From Desulfovibrio mangrovi (lineage in GTDB: Bacteria; Desulfobacterota; Desulfovibrionia; Desulfovibrionales; Desulfovibrionaceae), in contig NZ_CP104208.1 in NCBI RefSeq assembly GCF_026230175.1, positions 1,860,001-1,924,000 of the forward strand: a stretch of 64,000 nt of DNA, read 5' to 3'. Positions 49,447-58,841 of this stretch are shown here, piece by piece (the first letter of the stretch is position 1; the number at the start of each line of letters is the position of its first letter). Below the pieces are notes generated by a model. The model did not search any database and was not told where the DNA came from. It was given only the letters and a program-made list of their open reading frames with translations. A program made the position numbers and the translations under genes.

Positions 49447-49483
49447 CTTGTTTCCATGGTAAATAATGAAGAGCCGTCGGCCG

Positions 49484-50464
49484 TTACGTATAGTTCGGCT
49501 CTTCTTCCTTGATGATCTGGAAGGCCTTGTTGGACTTCACCGTGCCGCTGATGCCCCAGAACTTGCGCACTCCGGCAACGGTACATTCCAGCAGGTCGTC
49601 CGTATCGGTATCCAGCAGGAGCACGTCGCCGATCTGCAAACGCAGCAACTGGTTGCCGGTGATCTTGGTTTCCCCGAAGCGAATCTTCATCTCCACGGGC
49701 GTCTCCATGAGGCGCTCTTTCAAGCGAGCCACCCATGCATGGTCCACCTCAAGCCGTTCCGTCTGAAAGCTGGCGTGCAGCTTGGAACGGATAGGTTCGA
49801 TGGTGGCGTAGGGAAGACAGATGATAAGGGAGCCGATGGCCGTCTCCAGTTCCACTTCAAAGGTGATAACCACCACAACGTCGCTGGGCGGCACAATGGC
49901 CGCAAACTGCGGGTTGATTTCGGAACGCACGAGTTCGAGATTCACTTCGTGAACGGGACGCCACGACTCTTCCATGTTGTCCAGCGTGATCTTGATCACG
50001 CGGTCTACAATGGCCTGCTCAATGCGGGTAAACTCACGCCCCTCGATCTTGGGCTGCGAACCGGCCCCACCGAAAAAGTTCTCCACCAACGCGAACACAA
50101 GTCGCGAGTCAACAACCACAATGGCGTTACCGCGTAAAGGCTCCATCTTGAAGATGTTGATGCTGGTGGGCACGGGCAAAGAACGCATGAAATCGCCGAA
50201 CTTGGTCATATCAATGGATATGGGGTTCAGTTCCACGCGCTTGCGTATGGTGTTGGACAGTGCGTTCGTGCACAACCGCGCAAAACGGTCGTTCACGATT
50301 TCCAGAACAGGCATACGGCCGCGGATAATGCGGTCCTGATTGGCAAGGTCAAAAGGAACTATGCCGGAGTCGTCCTCCGGTATATCAGTCTCGCTTTCAA
50401 TCTCTCCGCCGGACAATCCTCGTAAGAGGGCATCCACCTCGTCCTGGGCAAGAATCTTGTTCAT
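49484..50464 (-). CDS. fliM: Flagellar motor switch protein FliM
   Basis: 326 residues of the C-ring switch. The N-terminal CheY-P-binding segment (ILAQDEVDALLRG, 4-16) is present, the middle domain has the GGXG motif (ENFFGGAGSQPKIEGREFT), and the C-terminal SpoA/FliN-like domain begins near residue 250 (LMETPVEMKIRFGETKIT). GGAG lies 11 nt before the ATG at 50464. Flagellar genes are scattered here; no fliN follows. Confidence 0.95.
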   Translation of the reverse strand: MNKILAQDEVDALLRGLSGGEIESETDIPEDDSGIVPFDLANQDRIIRGRMPVLEIVNDRFARLCTNALSNTIRKRVELNPISIDMTKFGDFMRSLPVPTSINIFKMEPLRGNAIVVVDSRLVFALVENFFGGAGSQPKIEGREFTRIEQAIVDRVIKITLDNMEESWRPVHEVNLELVRSEINPQFAAIVPPSDVVVVITFEVELETAIGSLIICLPYATIEPIRSKLHASFQTERLEVDHAWVARLKERLMETPVEMKIRFGETKITGNQLLRLQIGDVLLLDTDTDDLLECTVAGVRKFWGISGTVKSNKAFQIIKEEEPNYT

Positions 50465-50642
50465 ACGCCACAATGCTCCATAAACTTGAGTACACTATAC
50501 CCTAAGCCTGCCGCGTTTGCCGGTCAAGCACGCCGGTATGTTGGCGATTTGACGTCAAAACGGTTCAGCGAATGATTATGCATGTTTAGTGCCAGAATGC
50601 CTGCCCTGACCCAGCCCAGACAGATCCAACACTCCGGAATAG

Positions 50643-51125
50643 TTAGGAAAGATGAGGATAACGACGCTTGATACGCTGGATGACATCCGGATTGACGTAT
50701 CCGAGAAGGGAAAGAATTTCATCTATGGCATATGGCGATTTGGACTGCTCCTTATAGCTCTCCGCCTTGGCAAGATCCTCCGGAGAAAGAAGCTTTTCAG
50801 CCAGCAACACGTCCACAATGGTATTGTGCGCCGTGGTTGCCTTGCGGGATGCCGGTTTCTGCATCCCCGTAATTAGGTCCCCGCCCTCCGCAAAAGCGCC
50901 GAGACAGCTGTCATCCACACCGTCCAGTTGGCGGTTCAGTGTCAGTTCCATCTCCTTGAGGTCGGTCAGAGACTGCTTCACATCTCGATATTTCATCTGC
51001 AACTGCTGCTTTCTGGACCGCTGGACCTGAATCTTGTCCGTCAGCCCCGTCGTAGCCTGATAGCCGAATCCTGCTACGCCGATTATCAGCAGAAACACCA
51101 AGAACACGCCAAGAAGCGTTGACAT
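50643..51125 (-). CDS. Membrane-anchored coiled-coil protein with a GspE-N-like tail
   Basis: 160 residues; no firm family. One membrane helix (3-22), a coiled coil (about 30-65), then a helical segment (105-155, LLAEKLLSPEDLAKAESYKEQ...DEILSLLGYVNPDVI) that recalls the N-terminal domain of type II/IV pilus ATPases (GspE/MshEN), some of which bind cyclic di-GMP. The Arg/Gly/Leu ligands of MshEN are not obviously present. GGGGTGG precedes the ATG. It is monocistronic upstream of fliM. Confidence 0.7.
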   Translation of the reverse strand: MSTLLGVFLVFLLIIGVAGFGYQATTGLTDKIQVQRSRKQQLQMKYRDVKQSLTDLKEMELTLNRQLDGVDDSCLGAFAEGGDLITGMQKPASRKATTAHNTIVDVLLAEKLLSPEDLAKAESYKEQSKSPYAIDEILSLLGYVNPDVIQRIKRRYPHLS

Positions 51126-51457
51126 GAAGCCACCCCTTTTCTCCCAGTAAGGCGGACGTGAACGAATTGTAATTACAACAATCCGGACAGTTTCTAGACT
51201 TTTACCAGAGAGAGCACGAGTAGAGCAAGTGCATATTCACCTCTCCAAAACAGAAGGACTGGATACAGTAAAAGCAACAGCAACAGAGAGCGCCTGCAGC
51301 AGTTACAGCAACTCCCTCAACATTGCGCTTGACCCTCCAGAAAAATGCGGTAGAACCAGTGCCACAGGCTCATTTCCGAAATTATCTTTTTTTGTCATTT
51401 TTCACCATTTTCCATCTGGTCCACAGTCCTTTTTACCGACAAAGGGGTCGCAAACCA
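51126..51457. other. Intergenic region before the ABC importer
   Basis: About 330 bp between divergent genes. It contains the promoter TTGACC/TAGAAC (51329-51356) and a 12-bp palindrome TTGTAATTACAA (51167-51178) near the divergent gene. I see no gene. Confidence 0.5.
51329..51356 (+). promoter_or_regulatory. Promoter of the ABC importer operon
   Basis: TTGACC (51329-51334), 16 bp, TAGAAC (51351-51356). Confidence 0.5.
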
Positions 51458-52408
51458 ATGAAACGTATCATTCTCAGCCTTGTCGTCACCATGCTGTGTC
51501 TGGTGCCCGCCATGGCCTCCGCAGCCGGAAAGGTCGTATCCGTCAGCCAGTTTGTTGAGCACCCGGCGCTCGACGCCGTCCTCAAGGGCGCGCAGGACTA
51601 TTTCAAGGACAACAATCTGGATGTTACCTTCAACGTCCACAACGCACAGGCCAACATGGCCACCACCGTACAGATCGCAGCCCAGATTCAGGGAGAGCAG
51701 CCGGATCTGGTTATTGCCATTGCCACTCCGTCCGCGCAGGCATGTGCACAGAAAATTCAAGGCACCCCCATCCTGGCAACTGCCGTGACCGACCATGTTG
51801 GCGCAGGCCTCGTAAAGAGCCTTGAACACCCCGGCGGTAATGTTTCCGGCACTTCGGACATGCTGCCCGTGGCCCGCCAACTCGACCTCATCCGCGAGTT
51901 CCACCCTGAACTCAAAAGCCTTGGCGTCATCTACAACTCCGGCGAGGCCAACTCCGTCACGCTGGTCAAGATGCTCAAGGCCGCCTGCGACGCCGCCGGC
52001 ATCAAGCTGGAAGAAGCCACGGTGCTGAACTCCGCCGGCATCTATCAGGCAGCCAAAAGCCTTGTGGGCCGCACCGAAGCCGTTTACCTGCCCACCGACA
52101 ACACGGTCATTTCCGCGCTGGAATCCGTGGTCAAGGTGTGCCGCCAGAACAAGCTGCCTCTGTACGCCGCAGATAACGATTCCGTTGAGCGCGGCACCAT
52201 CGCCGCCCTTGCCTTCGACTATTACAAGCTCGGCTACCAGACCGGAGCCATGGCCAAGCGCATCCTGTTCGACGGTGCCGACGTTTCCGCCATGCCTGTT
52301 GAATCCCTGCAGGAACTGTCCCTGCACGTGAACATGAAAGCTGCGGAAGCCATGGGCGTTACCGTACCGGAAAGCGTCCTTTCCCGTGCGGAAAAAGTAA
52401 TCAAGTAA
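51458..52408 (+). CDS. ABC transporter periplasmic binding protein (ABC_sub_bind family)
   Basis: 316 residues with a Sec signal peptide (1-22, cleaved near ASA-AG) and a two-lobe LacI-like binding fold of the PF04392 type found in TrpX-like systems. GTSDMLPVARQLDLI, LGVIYNSGEANS and YAADNDSVERG are typical stretches. The ligand may be an aromatic amino acid or a vitamin-like compound; it is not shown. AAGGGG lies 10 nt before the ATG. First of three genes. Confidence 0.9.
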   Translation: MKRIILSLVVTMLCLVPAMASAAGKVVSVSQFVEHPALDAVLKGAQDYFKDNNLDVTFNVHNAQANMATTVQIAAQIQGEQPDLVIAIATPSAQACAQKIQGTPILATAVTDHVGAGLVKSLEHPGGNVSGTSDMLPVARQLDLIREFHPELKSLGVIYNSGEANSVTLVKMLKAACDAAGIKLEEATVLNSAGIYQAAKSLVGRTEAVYLPTDNTVISALESVVKVCRQNKLPLYAADNDSVERGTIAALAFDYYKLGYQTGAMAKRILFDGADVSAMPVESLQELSLHVNMKAAEAMGVTVPESVLSRAEKVIK

Positions 52409-52425
52409 CCATTTGAACACATCAA

Positions 52426-52459
52426 CGAGGCGGGGGTGTGGCAACATGCCCCCGCCTCG
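52426..52459 (+). other. Intra-operon hairpin
   Basis: CGAGGCGGGGG (52426-52436) pairs with CCCCCGCCTCG (52449-52459), a very stable stem without a U tract. It lies between the binding-protein and permease genes and could stabilise the 5' part of the mRNA or block part of the transcription, giving excess receptor. Confidence 0.7.
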
Positions 52460-52476
52460 CCATTCGAGAATTGACT

Positions 52477-53361
52477 ATGACCTGGTATGCTTTTTACGGA
52501 GCGCTTGAACAGGGGTTCGTATACGGGCTCCTCGTGCTGGGGGTCTATCTGACCTTCCGCGTGCTCGACTTCCCCGACCTTACTGTGGACGGCTCGCTGC
52601 CGTTGGGCGCCGCTGTTTCCTCCGTGGCCATCACCGCGGGCGTGAATCCCTTTGTTTCCCTGCTCATGGCCATGGGCGCCGGTTTTCTGGCAGGCATGGT
52701 TACGGGCATCCTGAACACAAAATTCCGCATCCTGCATCTACTGGCCTCCATCCTGACCATGATTGCCCTCTATTCCATCAACATCCGCATCATGGGCAAG
52801 CCCAACCTGACTCTTCTGGGAGCGGATACGGTGCTGGATTCCGTAGCCGGTTTCGGCCTTCCCCCGCACATGTCGGCCCCGCTGCTTTTCGCCTGCTTCT
52901 GCGCAGTTGCAGTAGCCCTGCTCGTCTGGTTCCTGCACACGGAACTGGGACTCACCCTGCTCGCCACGGGTGACAACGCGCAGATGATCACGGCCCAGGG
53001 TGTGAATACGCACAGCGTCATAATTTTCGGCGTGGGGCTCTCCAACGCCCTTGCCGCCCTTTCCGGCGCGCTTGTGGCTCAGAATCAGGGAGCTGCGGAC
53101 GTGAACATGGGCGTGGGCACCATCGTGGCGGGCCTTGCCTCGGTCATCGTAGGCGAAACCCTCTTCGGGTGCCGCACTGTGGCCCGCGCCATGATTGCCG
53201 CCATTCTCGGTTCAGTCGCCTACCGCCTTGCCATTGCGCTTGCTCTGGGACTCAAGCTGGGCAGCTTCTCCTTCACCCCCAGCGACCTCAACCTCATCAC
53301 GGCCATTCTGGTCATTGCGGCCCTTGTGTCACCCCAGCTGAAGAGCCGGTTCAGGAAGTAA
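52477..53361 (+). CDS. ABC transporter permease (LivH-like)
   Basis: 295 residues, about eight membrane helices, of the branched-chain-type permease superfamily (BPD_transp_2) paired with PF04392 receptors: ALEQGFVYGLLVLGVYLTFRVLDFPDLTVDGS is characteristic. It starts 17 bp after the intra-operon hairpin; the ribosome binding site is weak (CGAG). Followed 3 bp later by the ATPase gene. Confidence 0.9.
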   Translation: MTWYAFYGALEQGFVYGLLVLGVYLTFRVLDFPDLTVDGSLPLGAAVSSVAITAGVNPFVSLLMAMGAGFLAGMVTGILNTKFRILHLLASILTMIALYSINIRIMGKPNLTLLGADTVLDSVAGFGLPPHMSAPLLFACFCAVAVALLVWFLHTELGLTLLATGDNAQMITAQGVNTHSVIIFGVGLSNALAALSGALVAQNQGAADVNMGVGTIVAGLASVIVGETLFGCRTVARAMIAAILGSVAYRLAIALALGLKLGSFSFTPSDLNLITAILVIAALVSPQLKSRFRK

Positions 53362-53364
53362 GCC

Positions 53365-54159
53365 ATGCTGGTACTCGACAACATCACCAAGTATTTCAAC
53401 AGAGGCACCATCAACGAGGTGCTGGCCCTGAACGCCTTGTCACTGACCGTGAACGAAGGAGACTTCATCACCGTCATCGGCTCCAACGGCGCGGGCAAGT
53501 CCACCACCCTCACCTGCATTGCGGGCGGCTTCAAGCCGGACAGCGGAGCAATCCGCATCAACAATGAGGACATCACGAACTGGCCGGAATACCGCCGTGC
53601 CACCTTTATTGGCCGCGTCTTTCAGGACCCGCTGAAGGGCACCTGCGCCTCCGCCTCCATAGAGCAGAACATGGCGCTGGCCCTGAAACGCGGCAAGCCC
53701 AGAGGCCTGTCCAGAGGCGTGAAGGACAAGGACCGCCCATGGTTCCGCGAACAGCTCGCCACCCTCGGTCTGGGACTTGAAAATCGTCTCAAGGATACCG
53801 CAGGTCTGCTTTCCGGCGGCCAGCGTCAGGCCCTGACCATGCTCATGGCAACCATGGTGCGCCCTGACATTCTGCTGCTGGACGAACATACGGCCGCCCT
53901 GGACCCCAAGACCGCCAACCAGATTCTTGAACTCACCCACAATATCGTGGCAACGCAGAAGCTGACCACTCTCATGGTTACCCACAACATGCATCAAGCC
54001 CTCACCTTCGGAAACCGCCTGATCATGCTGGACCGCGGCGAGGTGATTCTGGATGTCTCCGGCGAGGAAAAGAAGAACCTCACCGTGGACGACCTGCTGC
54101 AGCGCTTCTATGCCCTGCGCGGTGAGGCCATGGGCTCCGACCGGCTCCTGCTCGGGTAA
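53365..54159 (+). CDS. ABC transporter ATP-binding protein
   Basis: 264 residues. Walker A GSNGAGKST (39-47), ABC signature LSGGQRQ (about 148) and Walker B LLLDEHTAAL; the residue after the catalytic Glu is His, as in this subfamily. It completes a three-gene importer (receptor, permease, ATPase) and ends at a terminator. Confidence 0.92.
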   Translation: MLVLDNITKYFNRGTINEVLALNALSLTVNEGDFITVIGSNGAGKSTTLTCIAGGFKPDSGAIRINNEDITNWPEYRRATFIGRVFQDPLKGTCASASIEQNMALALKRGKPRGLSRGVKDKDRPWFREQLATLGLGLENRLKDTAGLLSGGQRQALTMLMATMVRPDILLLDEHTAALDPKTANQILELTHNIVATQKLTTLMVTHNMHQALTFGNRLIMLDRGEVILDVSGEEKKNLTVDDLLQRFYALRGEAMGSDRLLLG

Positions 54160-54196
54160 CAGCCTCCCCCCTCCCCGGTTCGCACAACAGATTTGC

Positions 54197-54228
54197 GAGG
54201 CCGCTTTATCCATCGGAAAAGCGGCCTC
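54197..54228 (+). terminator. Terminator of the ABC importer operon
   Basis: GAGGCCGCTT (54197-54206) with AAGCGGCCTC (54219-54228), followed by TTTCTGTCTGTTT. Confidence 0.8.
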
Positions 54229-54393
54229 TTTCTGTCTGTTTCCCACTTTTTCTCACAGCTTTTTGCAATGATCCACAAAACACGCTCTCTGCTAAGAAAT
54301 TTTCTGCAAAAATATCTTTCAGTTTCCACGATTCACGCAATTTCCTTCTCAGCACCTGTTTCTTTCCTCCTGTTTTTGGCTTACCATTCCCCC

Positions 54394-55968
54394 ATGCAGC
54401 AAATTATCGTCACCGACCATACCGGCGAGAGTCGCGCCATCCCCCTGAAGCCGGACAACGGCCTCTCCGTGGCGCAGTATGTTTACACCAGCGGCACCTT
54501 CTGCGCTCCTGCCCTGTGTTCGGGGCTCGCACGCTGCGGACGCTGCCGCATGCTGTTCACGGAAAACACGCCTCTGCCCAGAGGGGAGGACGCCCTCTAC
54601 TTTACGGAAGCCGAGCTGAGGGAAGGCTGGCGACTGGGCTGCCACCATACGCCGGAGGCAGGCATGTGCATCACCCTGCCAGAGCTACCCTCCCGCAAAC
54701 GCCCCTTGCAGGTTACTTCACAAACGCTTGCAGCAGCACAGGGCAAACAGCTCAAAATGGCCGTGGACATCGGCACCACCTCCCTGCACTGGTCCTTGCT
54801 GGAGGGTGACAAACGCATCGCGCACGGACAGGAACTCAATCCGCAAATGGGCGCAGGCAGCGAAGTCATGTCCCGCCTCGCCTTTGCCCGCAACGGAAAC
54901 GGGGCAGAGACGCTCCAGACGCTGCTCACCGACCGCCTGCACGATATCGTGACCAGAACGGCGGACGCCGGAGCTTCAATTTCGGAATGCTGCGTTGCCG
55001 CCAACTCAGTCATGACCTACCTGCTGCTCGGCAAGGCGACCTCAGGACTTGCCAGCGCCCCCTACGCGCTTGACTACAAGGGCGGCAGCACCGAAACGCT
55101 GGACGGACTCCCCCCCATGTATATGCCGCCATTGCCCTCACCCTTCGTGGGCGGCGACTTGTCGGCGGGCATGCAGGCGGTGCTGGAGCGCAATCCCGAA
55201 TACCCGTTCCTGCTGGCAGACCTCGGCACCAACGGAGAATTTGTGCTGGCCCTGTCGCCTGACAAGGCGCTTGTCACCAGCGTGGCCCTCGGTCCGGCAC
55301 TGGAAGGCATCGGCCTCACCTTCGGCACCGTGGCCCAGCCGGGCGTCATCACCCGCTACAGCATGACGCCCAAGGGACTGAAGGGAATGCCCCTGCCGCA
55401 GGAACCGGACGGGCCCCCCGCAGTGAAGGGCATCAGCGGCACCGGGTATCTTTCTCTTGTTCACGCCCTGCTCAAGGGCGGCCTGCTGGACCGCGATGGC
55501 AGATTCGCCGAGCCCCCCTACAATCCGCTCGCCACCCGCCTTGCCGCACAGCTGAACACGCAGTACGGCGAAAAGCGCTACCAGTTGCAGGACGACATGT
55601 ATCTGCTCGCAAGCGATGTGGAAGAGCTCCTGAAAGTCAAGGCAGCCTTCACGCTGGCCTATGAGCACCTTCTTGCCAAGGCGGGACTCGCCACGAGCGA
55701 CATTCGCACGCTCTACGTCGCCGGAGCGCTGGGAGAGCATGCAGACATCGCCGACCTTGAAGGATTGGGCTTCATTCCCGCAGGCATGGGAGCCCGCGTA
55801 TCGAGTCTCGGCAACTCCTCGTTGCGCGGAGCGGAACTATTCCTTATTGACCCGGCAAGGCGCGGCATGGCAGAAGTCTGGACCGCCGCAGCTGAACATG
55901 TGGACCTGACCACTGATCCTGCCTTCACCCAAAACTTCACGCGCCATATGCGCTTCATATTTTCATGA
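54394..55968 (+). CDS. RACo-like corrinoid protein reductive activator (2Fe-2S and ASKHA domains)
   Basis: 524 residues. N-terminal plant-type [2Fe-2S] ferredoxin (1-100) with Cys42, Cys48, Cys51 and Cys83. A linker is followed by an ASKHA ATPase domain starting AVDIGTTSLHW and containing DLGTNGEFVLAL and GISGTGYLSLVHA. Proteins of this type reduce the inactive Co(II) state of corrinoid methyl-transfer proteins using ATP, and may reactivate cobalamin-dependent methionine synthase. The ATG at 54394 has no good ribosome binding site and the true start may differ. It overlaps the Rsm22-like gene (ATGA). Confidence 0.88.
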   Translation: MQQIIVTDHTGESRAIPLKPDNGLSVAQYVYTSGTFCAPALCSGLARCGRCRMLFTENTPLPRGEDALYFTEAELREGWRLGCHHTPEAGMCITLPELPSRKRPLQVTSQTLAAAQGKQLKMAVDIGTTSLHWSLLEGDKRIAHGQELNPQMGAGSEVMSRLAFARNGNGAETLQTLLTDRLHDIVTRTADAGASISECCVAANSVMTYLLLGKATSGLASAPYALDYKGGSTETLDGLPPMYMPPLPSPFVGGDLSAGMQAVLERNPEYPFLLADLGTNGEFVLALSPDKALVTSVALGPALEGIGLTFGTVAQPGVITRYSMTPKGLKGMPLPQEPDGPPAVKGISGTGYLSLVHALLKGGLLDRDGRFAEPPYNPLATRLAAQLNTQYGEKRYQLQDDMYLLASDVEELLKVKAAFTLAYEHLLAKAGLATSDIRTLYVAGALGEHADIADLEGLGFIPAGMGARVSSLGNSSLRGAELFLIDPARRGMAEVWTAAAEHVDLTTDPAFTQNFTRHMRFIFS

Positions 55969-57095
55969 AAAACTGTCTCTCCCTTCCCGCGCTGCCCCTG
56001 CGCGAAGAACTTGCCGCCTATGAAGGCGTTTTGCGTACCGTATTGAAACTCAAGCAGGCACACCGCAAGGAACTGCATTATGCCGTAGCGGACCTTTCCC
56101 GCGCCCTGACCACGGAACGAGGCGGGATGAAAGTGAACTACTGGTCCACCCCGCGCAACTCCTCAGCCTACCTGCACTTCTATCTGCCGTGGAACCTGTA
56201 CCGCCTTGCATGGCTGCTGCCCAATCTGGATCTTGACCTGCAGGACGGCGACACCGTGCTTGATCTGGGCTCCGGTCCGCTCACGCTGGTGCAGGGCATG
56301 TGGCTGGCACGTCCGGAATTGCGTGAGAAGAAGCTCACCTTCATCTGCTCTGACATCGCGCCCAAGCCCATGGAAACCGGCCGCGCCCTGCTGGAAGCCA
56401 TGATGGGCACGCCCCTTGCGCAAAGCCCGTGGAAGGTGGTTCTTGAACGAACCTCTCTGGAAAAGACCCTGCGTAACCACTACGGCAAGGTCCGCCTTGT
56501 CAGCGGTGCCAACGTGCTCAACGAGCTGCGCGCAGGCAGAGGCCAGACGCTTGAAGAACGCATGGACGAACTGGCGCTTGCCATGACGGATGCCTGCTCG
56601 CCCAACGGTGAAGTCCTGTTCGTGGAACCCGGCACCCGTCTCGGCGGCAAGATGGTGGCTCTGCTCCGCATGGGCCTGATGGAGCACGGCATGTTCCCGC
56701 AGTCTCCCTGCCCGCACGACATGTTCTGTCCCATGCTGGATCAGCAGAGCACCGGCTGGTGCCATTTCAACGCTCCGGCGGAAAATGCGCCCGCATGGCT
56801 CATGGAACTGACAAACCGCGCCCGTATGGAGCGCCGCAACATCAGCATGAGCTTCATGCATGCGGCAAGAACACAACCCCAGTACGACGCAGACTCGGTG
56901 CGCGTGCTTTCCGACCCGATACGCCTGCCGGAGATGGCCGAAGCCGCCCGCTACGCATGCTCCTCCAGAGGATTGGCGCTAGTGCACAAGGCCGGCCGCT
57001 TCCAGAGCGGCTGGGGCCTGCAGATCGAGTGGCCAGAAAAGCCTGTTATCGACACAAAATCTCGAGCACAGGTAGCCTACCCCGCAAAACGCTAG
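55965..57095 (+). CDS. Rsm22-like SAM-dependent methyltransferase
   Basis: 376 residues. Rossmann methyltransferase with DLGSGPLTLVQGMWLARPEL and the Rsm22-family Cys motif CPHDMFCP...WCHF (about 245-265), a proposed [4Fe-4S] site. The family is linked to the small ribosomal subunit in mitochondria; bacterial roles are poorly known. It is translationally coupled to the RACo-like gene and followed after 9 bp by lipB. Confidence 0.85.
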   Translation: MKNCLSLPALPLREELAAYEGVLRTVLKLKQAHRKELHYAVADLSRALTTERGGMKVNYWSTPRNSSAYLHFYLPWNLYRLAWLLPNLDLDLQDGDTVLDLGSGPLTLVQGMWLARPELREKKLTFICSDIAPKPMETGRALLEAMMGTPLAQSPWKVVLERTSLEKTLRNHYGKVRLVSGANVLNELRAGRGQTLEERMDELALAMTDACSPNGEVLFVEPGTRLGGKMVALLRMGLMEHGMFPQSPCPHDMFCPMLDQQSTGWCHFNAPAENAPAWLMELTNRARMERRNISMSFMHAARTQPQYDADSVRVLSDPIRLPEMAEAARYACSSRGLALVHKAGRFQSGWGLQIEWPEKPVIDTKSRAQVAYPAKR

Positions 57096-57104
57096 CAGCC
57101 CCAC

Positions 57105-57761
57105 ATGAAGATTATCGACCTCGGACTAATCAAGTACACGGACGCCGACGCCATCCAGCGGAAACGGCTGGAAGAGGTAGCGGCCGGAGCGGAACCCACG
57201 CTCTACCTGCTGGAACACTCACCGGTCATCACCTTCGGACGCAACGGCGGCCGCGAAAACCTGCACGTCAGCGACGAGTATCTCGCCTCGCAGGGAATCG
57301 ATCTGGTGCACTCCTCACGGGGTGGCAACATCACATGCCATTTTCCCGGACAGCTGGTTGCCTATCCTGTATTCAGGGTAGCCAAGCAACCCGGAGGCAT
57401 GCGCGGCCTGTTCCACGATCTGGAAGAGGTGGTCATCCGCACGGCAAAGGCCTTCGGGCTTGATGCCGCGCGTCAGGAAGGGCGTCCCGGCGTATGGGTG
57501 GAAAACCGGAAGATTTGCTCCATCGGCATCGCCATGCGCAAATGGACCAGCTACCACGGACTTGCGCTCAATGTAATGCGCGATGTGAACCTGTTCCGCA
57601 TGATCACGCTCTGCGGACTTTCCGACGCGGAACCCTCGTCTCTGGCGCAGGAACTTAACCGCGATGACCTCAGCATGCAGGAAGTGAAGGATGAGCTTGT
57701 CAGACAATTCCGAAACGTATTTACGGATACCACCCTGGCTCAGGGTCAAGATTCCCTGTAA
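57105..57761 (+). CDS. lipB: Octanoyl-ACP:protein octanoyltransferase LipB
   Basis: 218 residues. It moves octanoyl from ACP to lipoyl domains. The substrate motif [12 protein letters not shown] (72-83) and the catalytic pair Lys136 (RKICSIG) and Cys170 ([12 protein letters not shown]) match the family. It overlaps lipA by 71 bp, so the pair is one operon. Confidence 0.96.
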   Translation: MKIIDLGLIKYTDADAIQRKRLEEVAAGAEPTLYLLEHSPVITFGRNGGRENLHVSDEYLASQGIDLVHSSRGGNITCHFPGQLVAYPVFRVAKQPGGMRGLFHDLEEVVIRTAKAFGLDAARQEGRPGVWVENRKICSIGIAMRKWTSYHGLALNVMRDVNLFRMITLCGLSDAEPSSLAQELNRDDLSMQEVKDELVRQFRNVFTDTTLAQGQDSL

Positions 57762-58557
57762 TCACAACTATACCGCCACGGGCGATCTCATCGGCGACCT
57801 GAACCTGAACACGGTCTGCCAGAGTGCCAAGTGCCCCAACAAGTTTGAGTGCTTTTCTTCCGGCACGGCGACCTTTCTGATCATGGGCAGCACCTGCACC
57901 CGCAACTGCGCGTTCTGCAACATCAGCAACGATCCGGTTCCCCCACTCGACCCCTCGGAGCCCGAACGCGTTGCGGAAGGCGCGCGCAGACTCGGACTGA
58001 AGCACGTGGTCATCACCTCGGTCACGCGGGACGACCTGCTGGACGGCGGCGCATCGCACTTTGCGGCCACCATTCGTTCCGTTCGGGCCGCGGTTCCGGA
58101 GTGCTCCATCGAAGTGCTCATCCCCGACTTTCAAGGATCGTTTCCCGCACTGAAGATGGTGATGGAGGCAGCGCCGGACATCATCAACCACAATGTGGAA
58201 ACCCCACCCGCACACTACCCCCGCATCCGCCCGCAGGCGGATTACGCCCAGAGCCTTCAGCTGCTGGAAAGGGTAAAGCAGGCAGGTCATCGATCCAAAT
58301 CCGGCCTCATGGTCGGACTTGGCGAAACGGACGACGAGGTACGCGGCGTCATAGACGATCTTGCAGGAATACAGTGCGACATCGTCACCATCGGCCAGTA
58401 CATGCGCCCCTCACGCAAGCATCCCGCCGTAGTACGCTACGTGCATCCGGATACCTTTGAAGAATACGCCGCCTACGGCAAATCCAAAGACATACGCCAC
58501 ATGTTCTGCGCGCCGCTGGTACGTTCCTCGTACAATGCGGCCATGTTCGCGGACTAA
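57691..58557 (+). CDS. lipA: Lipoyl synthase LipA
   Basis: 288-residue radical-SAM enzyme that inserts two sulfurs into protein-bound octanoyl chains. The auxiliary [4Fe-4S] Cys are 43, 48 and 54 ([12 protein letters not shown]); the radical SAM CxxxCxxC is 69, 73, 76 (CTRNCAFC); RSSYNA near the C-terminus gives the Ser ligand. It starts inside lipB (GGAAGTGAAGG before the ATG), a long overlap. Ends before a strong terminator. Confidence 0.97.
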   Translation: MSLSDNSETYLRIPPWLRVKIPCNHNYTATGDLIGDLNLNTVCQSAKCPNKFECFSSGTATFLIMGSTCTRNCAFCNISNDPVPPLDPSEPERVAEGARRLGLKHVVITSVTRDDLLDGGASHFAATIRSVRAAVPECSIEVLIPDFQGSFPALKMVMEAAPDIINHNVETPPAHYPRIRPQADYAQSLQLLERVKQAGHRSKSGLMVGLGETDDEVRGVIDDLAGIQCDIVTIGQYMRPSRKHPAVVRYVHPDTFEEYAAYGKSKDIRHMFCAPLVRSSYNAAMFAD

Positions 58558-58579
58558 CCTCCGAAACACCCAAAGATAC

Positions 58580-58615
58580 AGCCGGGCTGGGATTACCCCA
58601 GCCCGGCTTTTTTTT
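58580..58615 (+). terminator. Terminator of lipA
   Basis: AGCCGGGCTGGG (58580-58591) with CCCAGCCCGGCT (58597-58608), followed by eight T. Confidence 0.95.
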
Positions 58616-58741
58616 GGCAACGTAGCCATAAAAAAAGCATACACCCCTTGTCATAAGAGTAAACATATACTAACGTGACATTACAGCCTTATCCCACAGC
58701 CTGTTCCCATTTATAAGCCGATAGCCCTCGGCCCTCCTGCA

Positions 58742-58770
58742 AAAGCCTCCTGTTCCCCTCGGGAGGCTTT
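58742..58770. terminator. Terminator-like hairpin of unknown transcript
   Basis: AAAGCCTCC (58742-58750) with GGAGGCTTT (58762-58770). No gene precedes it, so it may end a small RNA or read-through. Confidence 0.5.
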
Positions 58771-58803
58771 CGCATGTAAAAATACAAAAATGGGGGAAAA
58801 CCC

Positions 58804-58834
58804 TACTATGCACAAATCCCTCCGTGCGATAGTA
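58804..58834. repeat. Inverted repeat upstream of the candidate small RNA
   Basis: TACTATGCAC (58804-58813) and GTGCGATAGTA (58824-58834), complementary apart from one bulged G. It may be an operator or an RNA stem. Confidence 0.45.
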
Positions 58835-58841
58835 TCCGGAT

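Noticed and set aside
50548-50559. Perfect palindrome TTTGACGTCAAA upstream of fliM
   Set aside because: Perfect 12-bp palindromes are expected about 15 times by chance in 64 kb; no promoter fits it.
51167-51178. Perfect palindrome TTGTAATTACAA
   Set aside because: Same chance argument; no supporting promoter spacing.
58690-58790. Possible cyclic-di-GMP (GEMM) riboswitch
   Set aside because: The hairpin with GCCTCC is a simple terminator and the conserved GEMM core and tetraloop receptor are missing.
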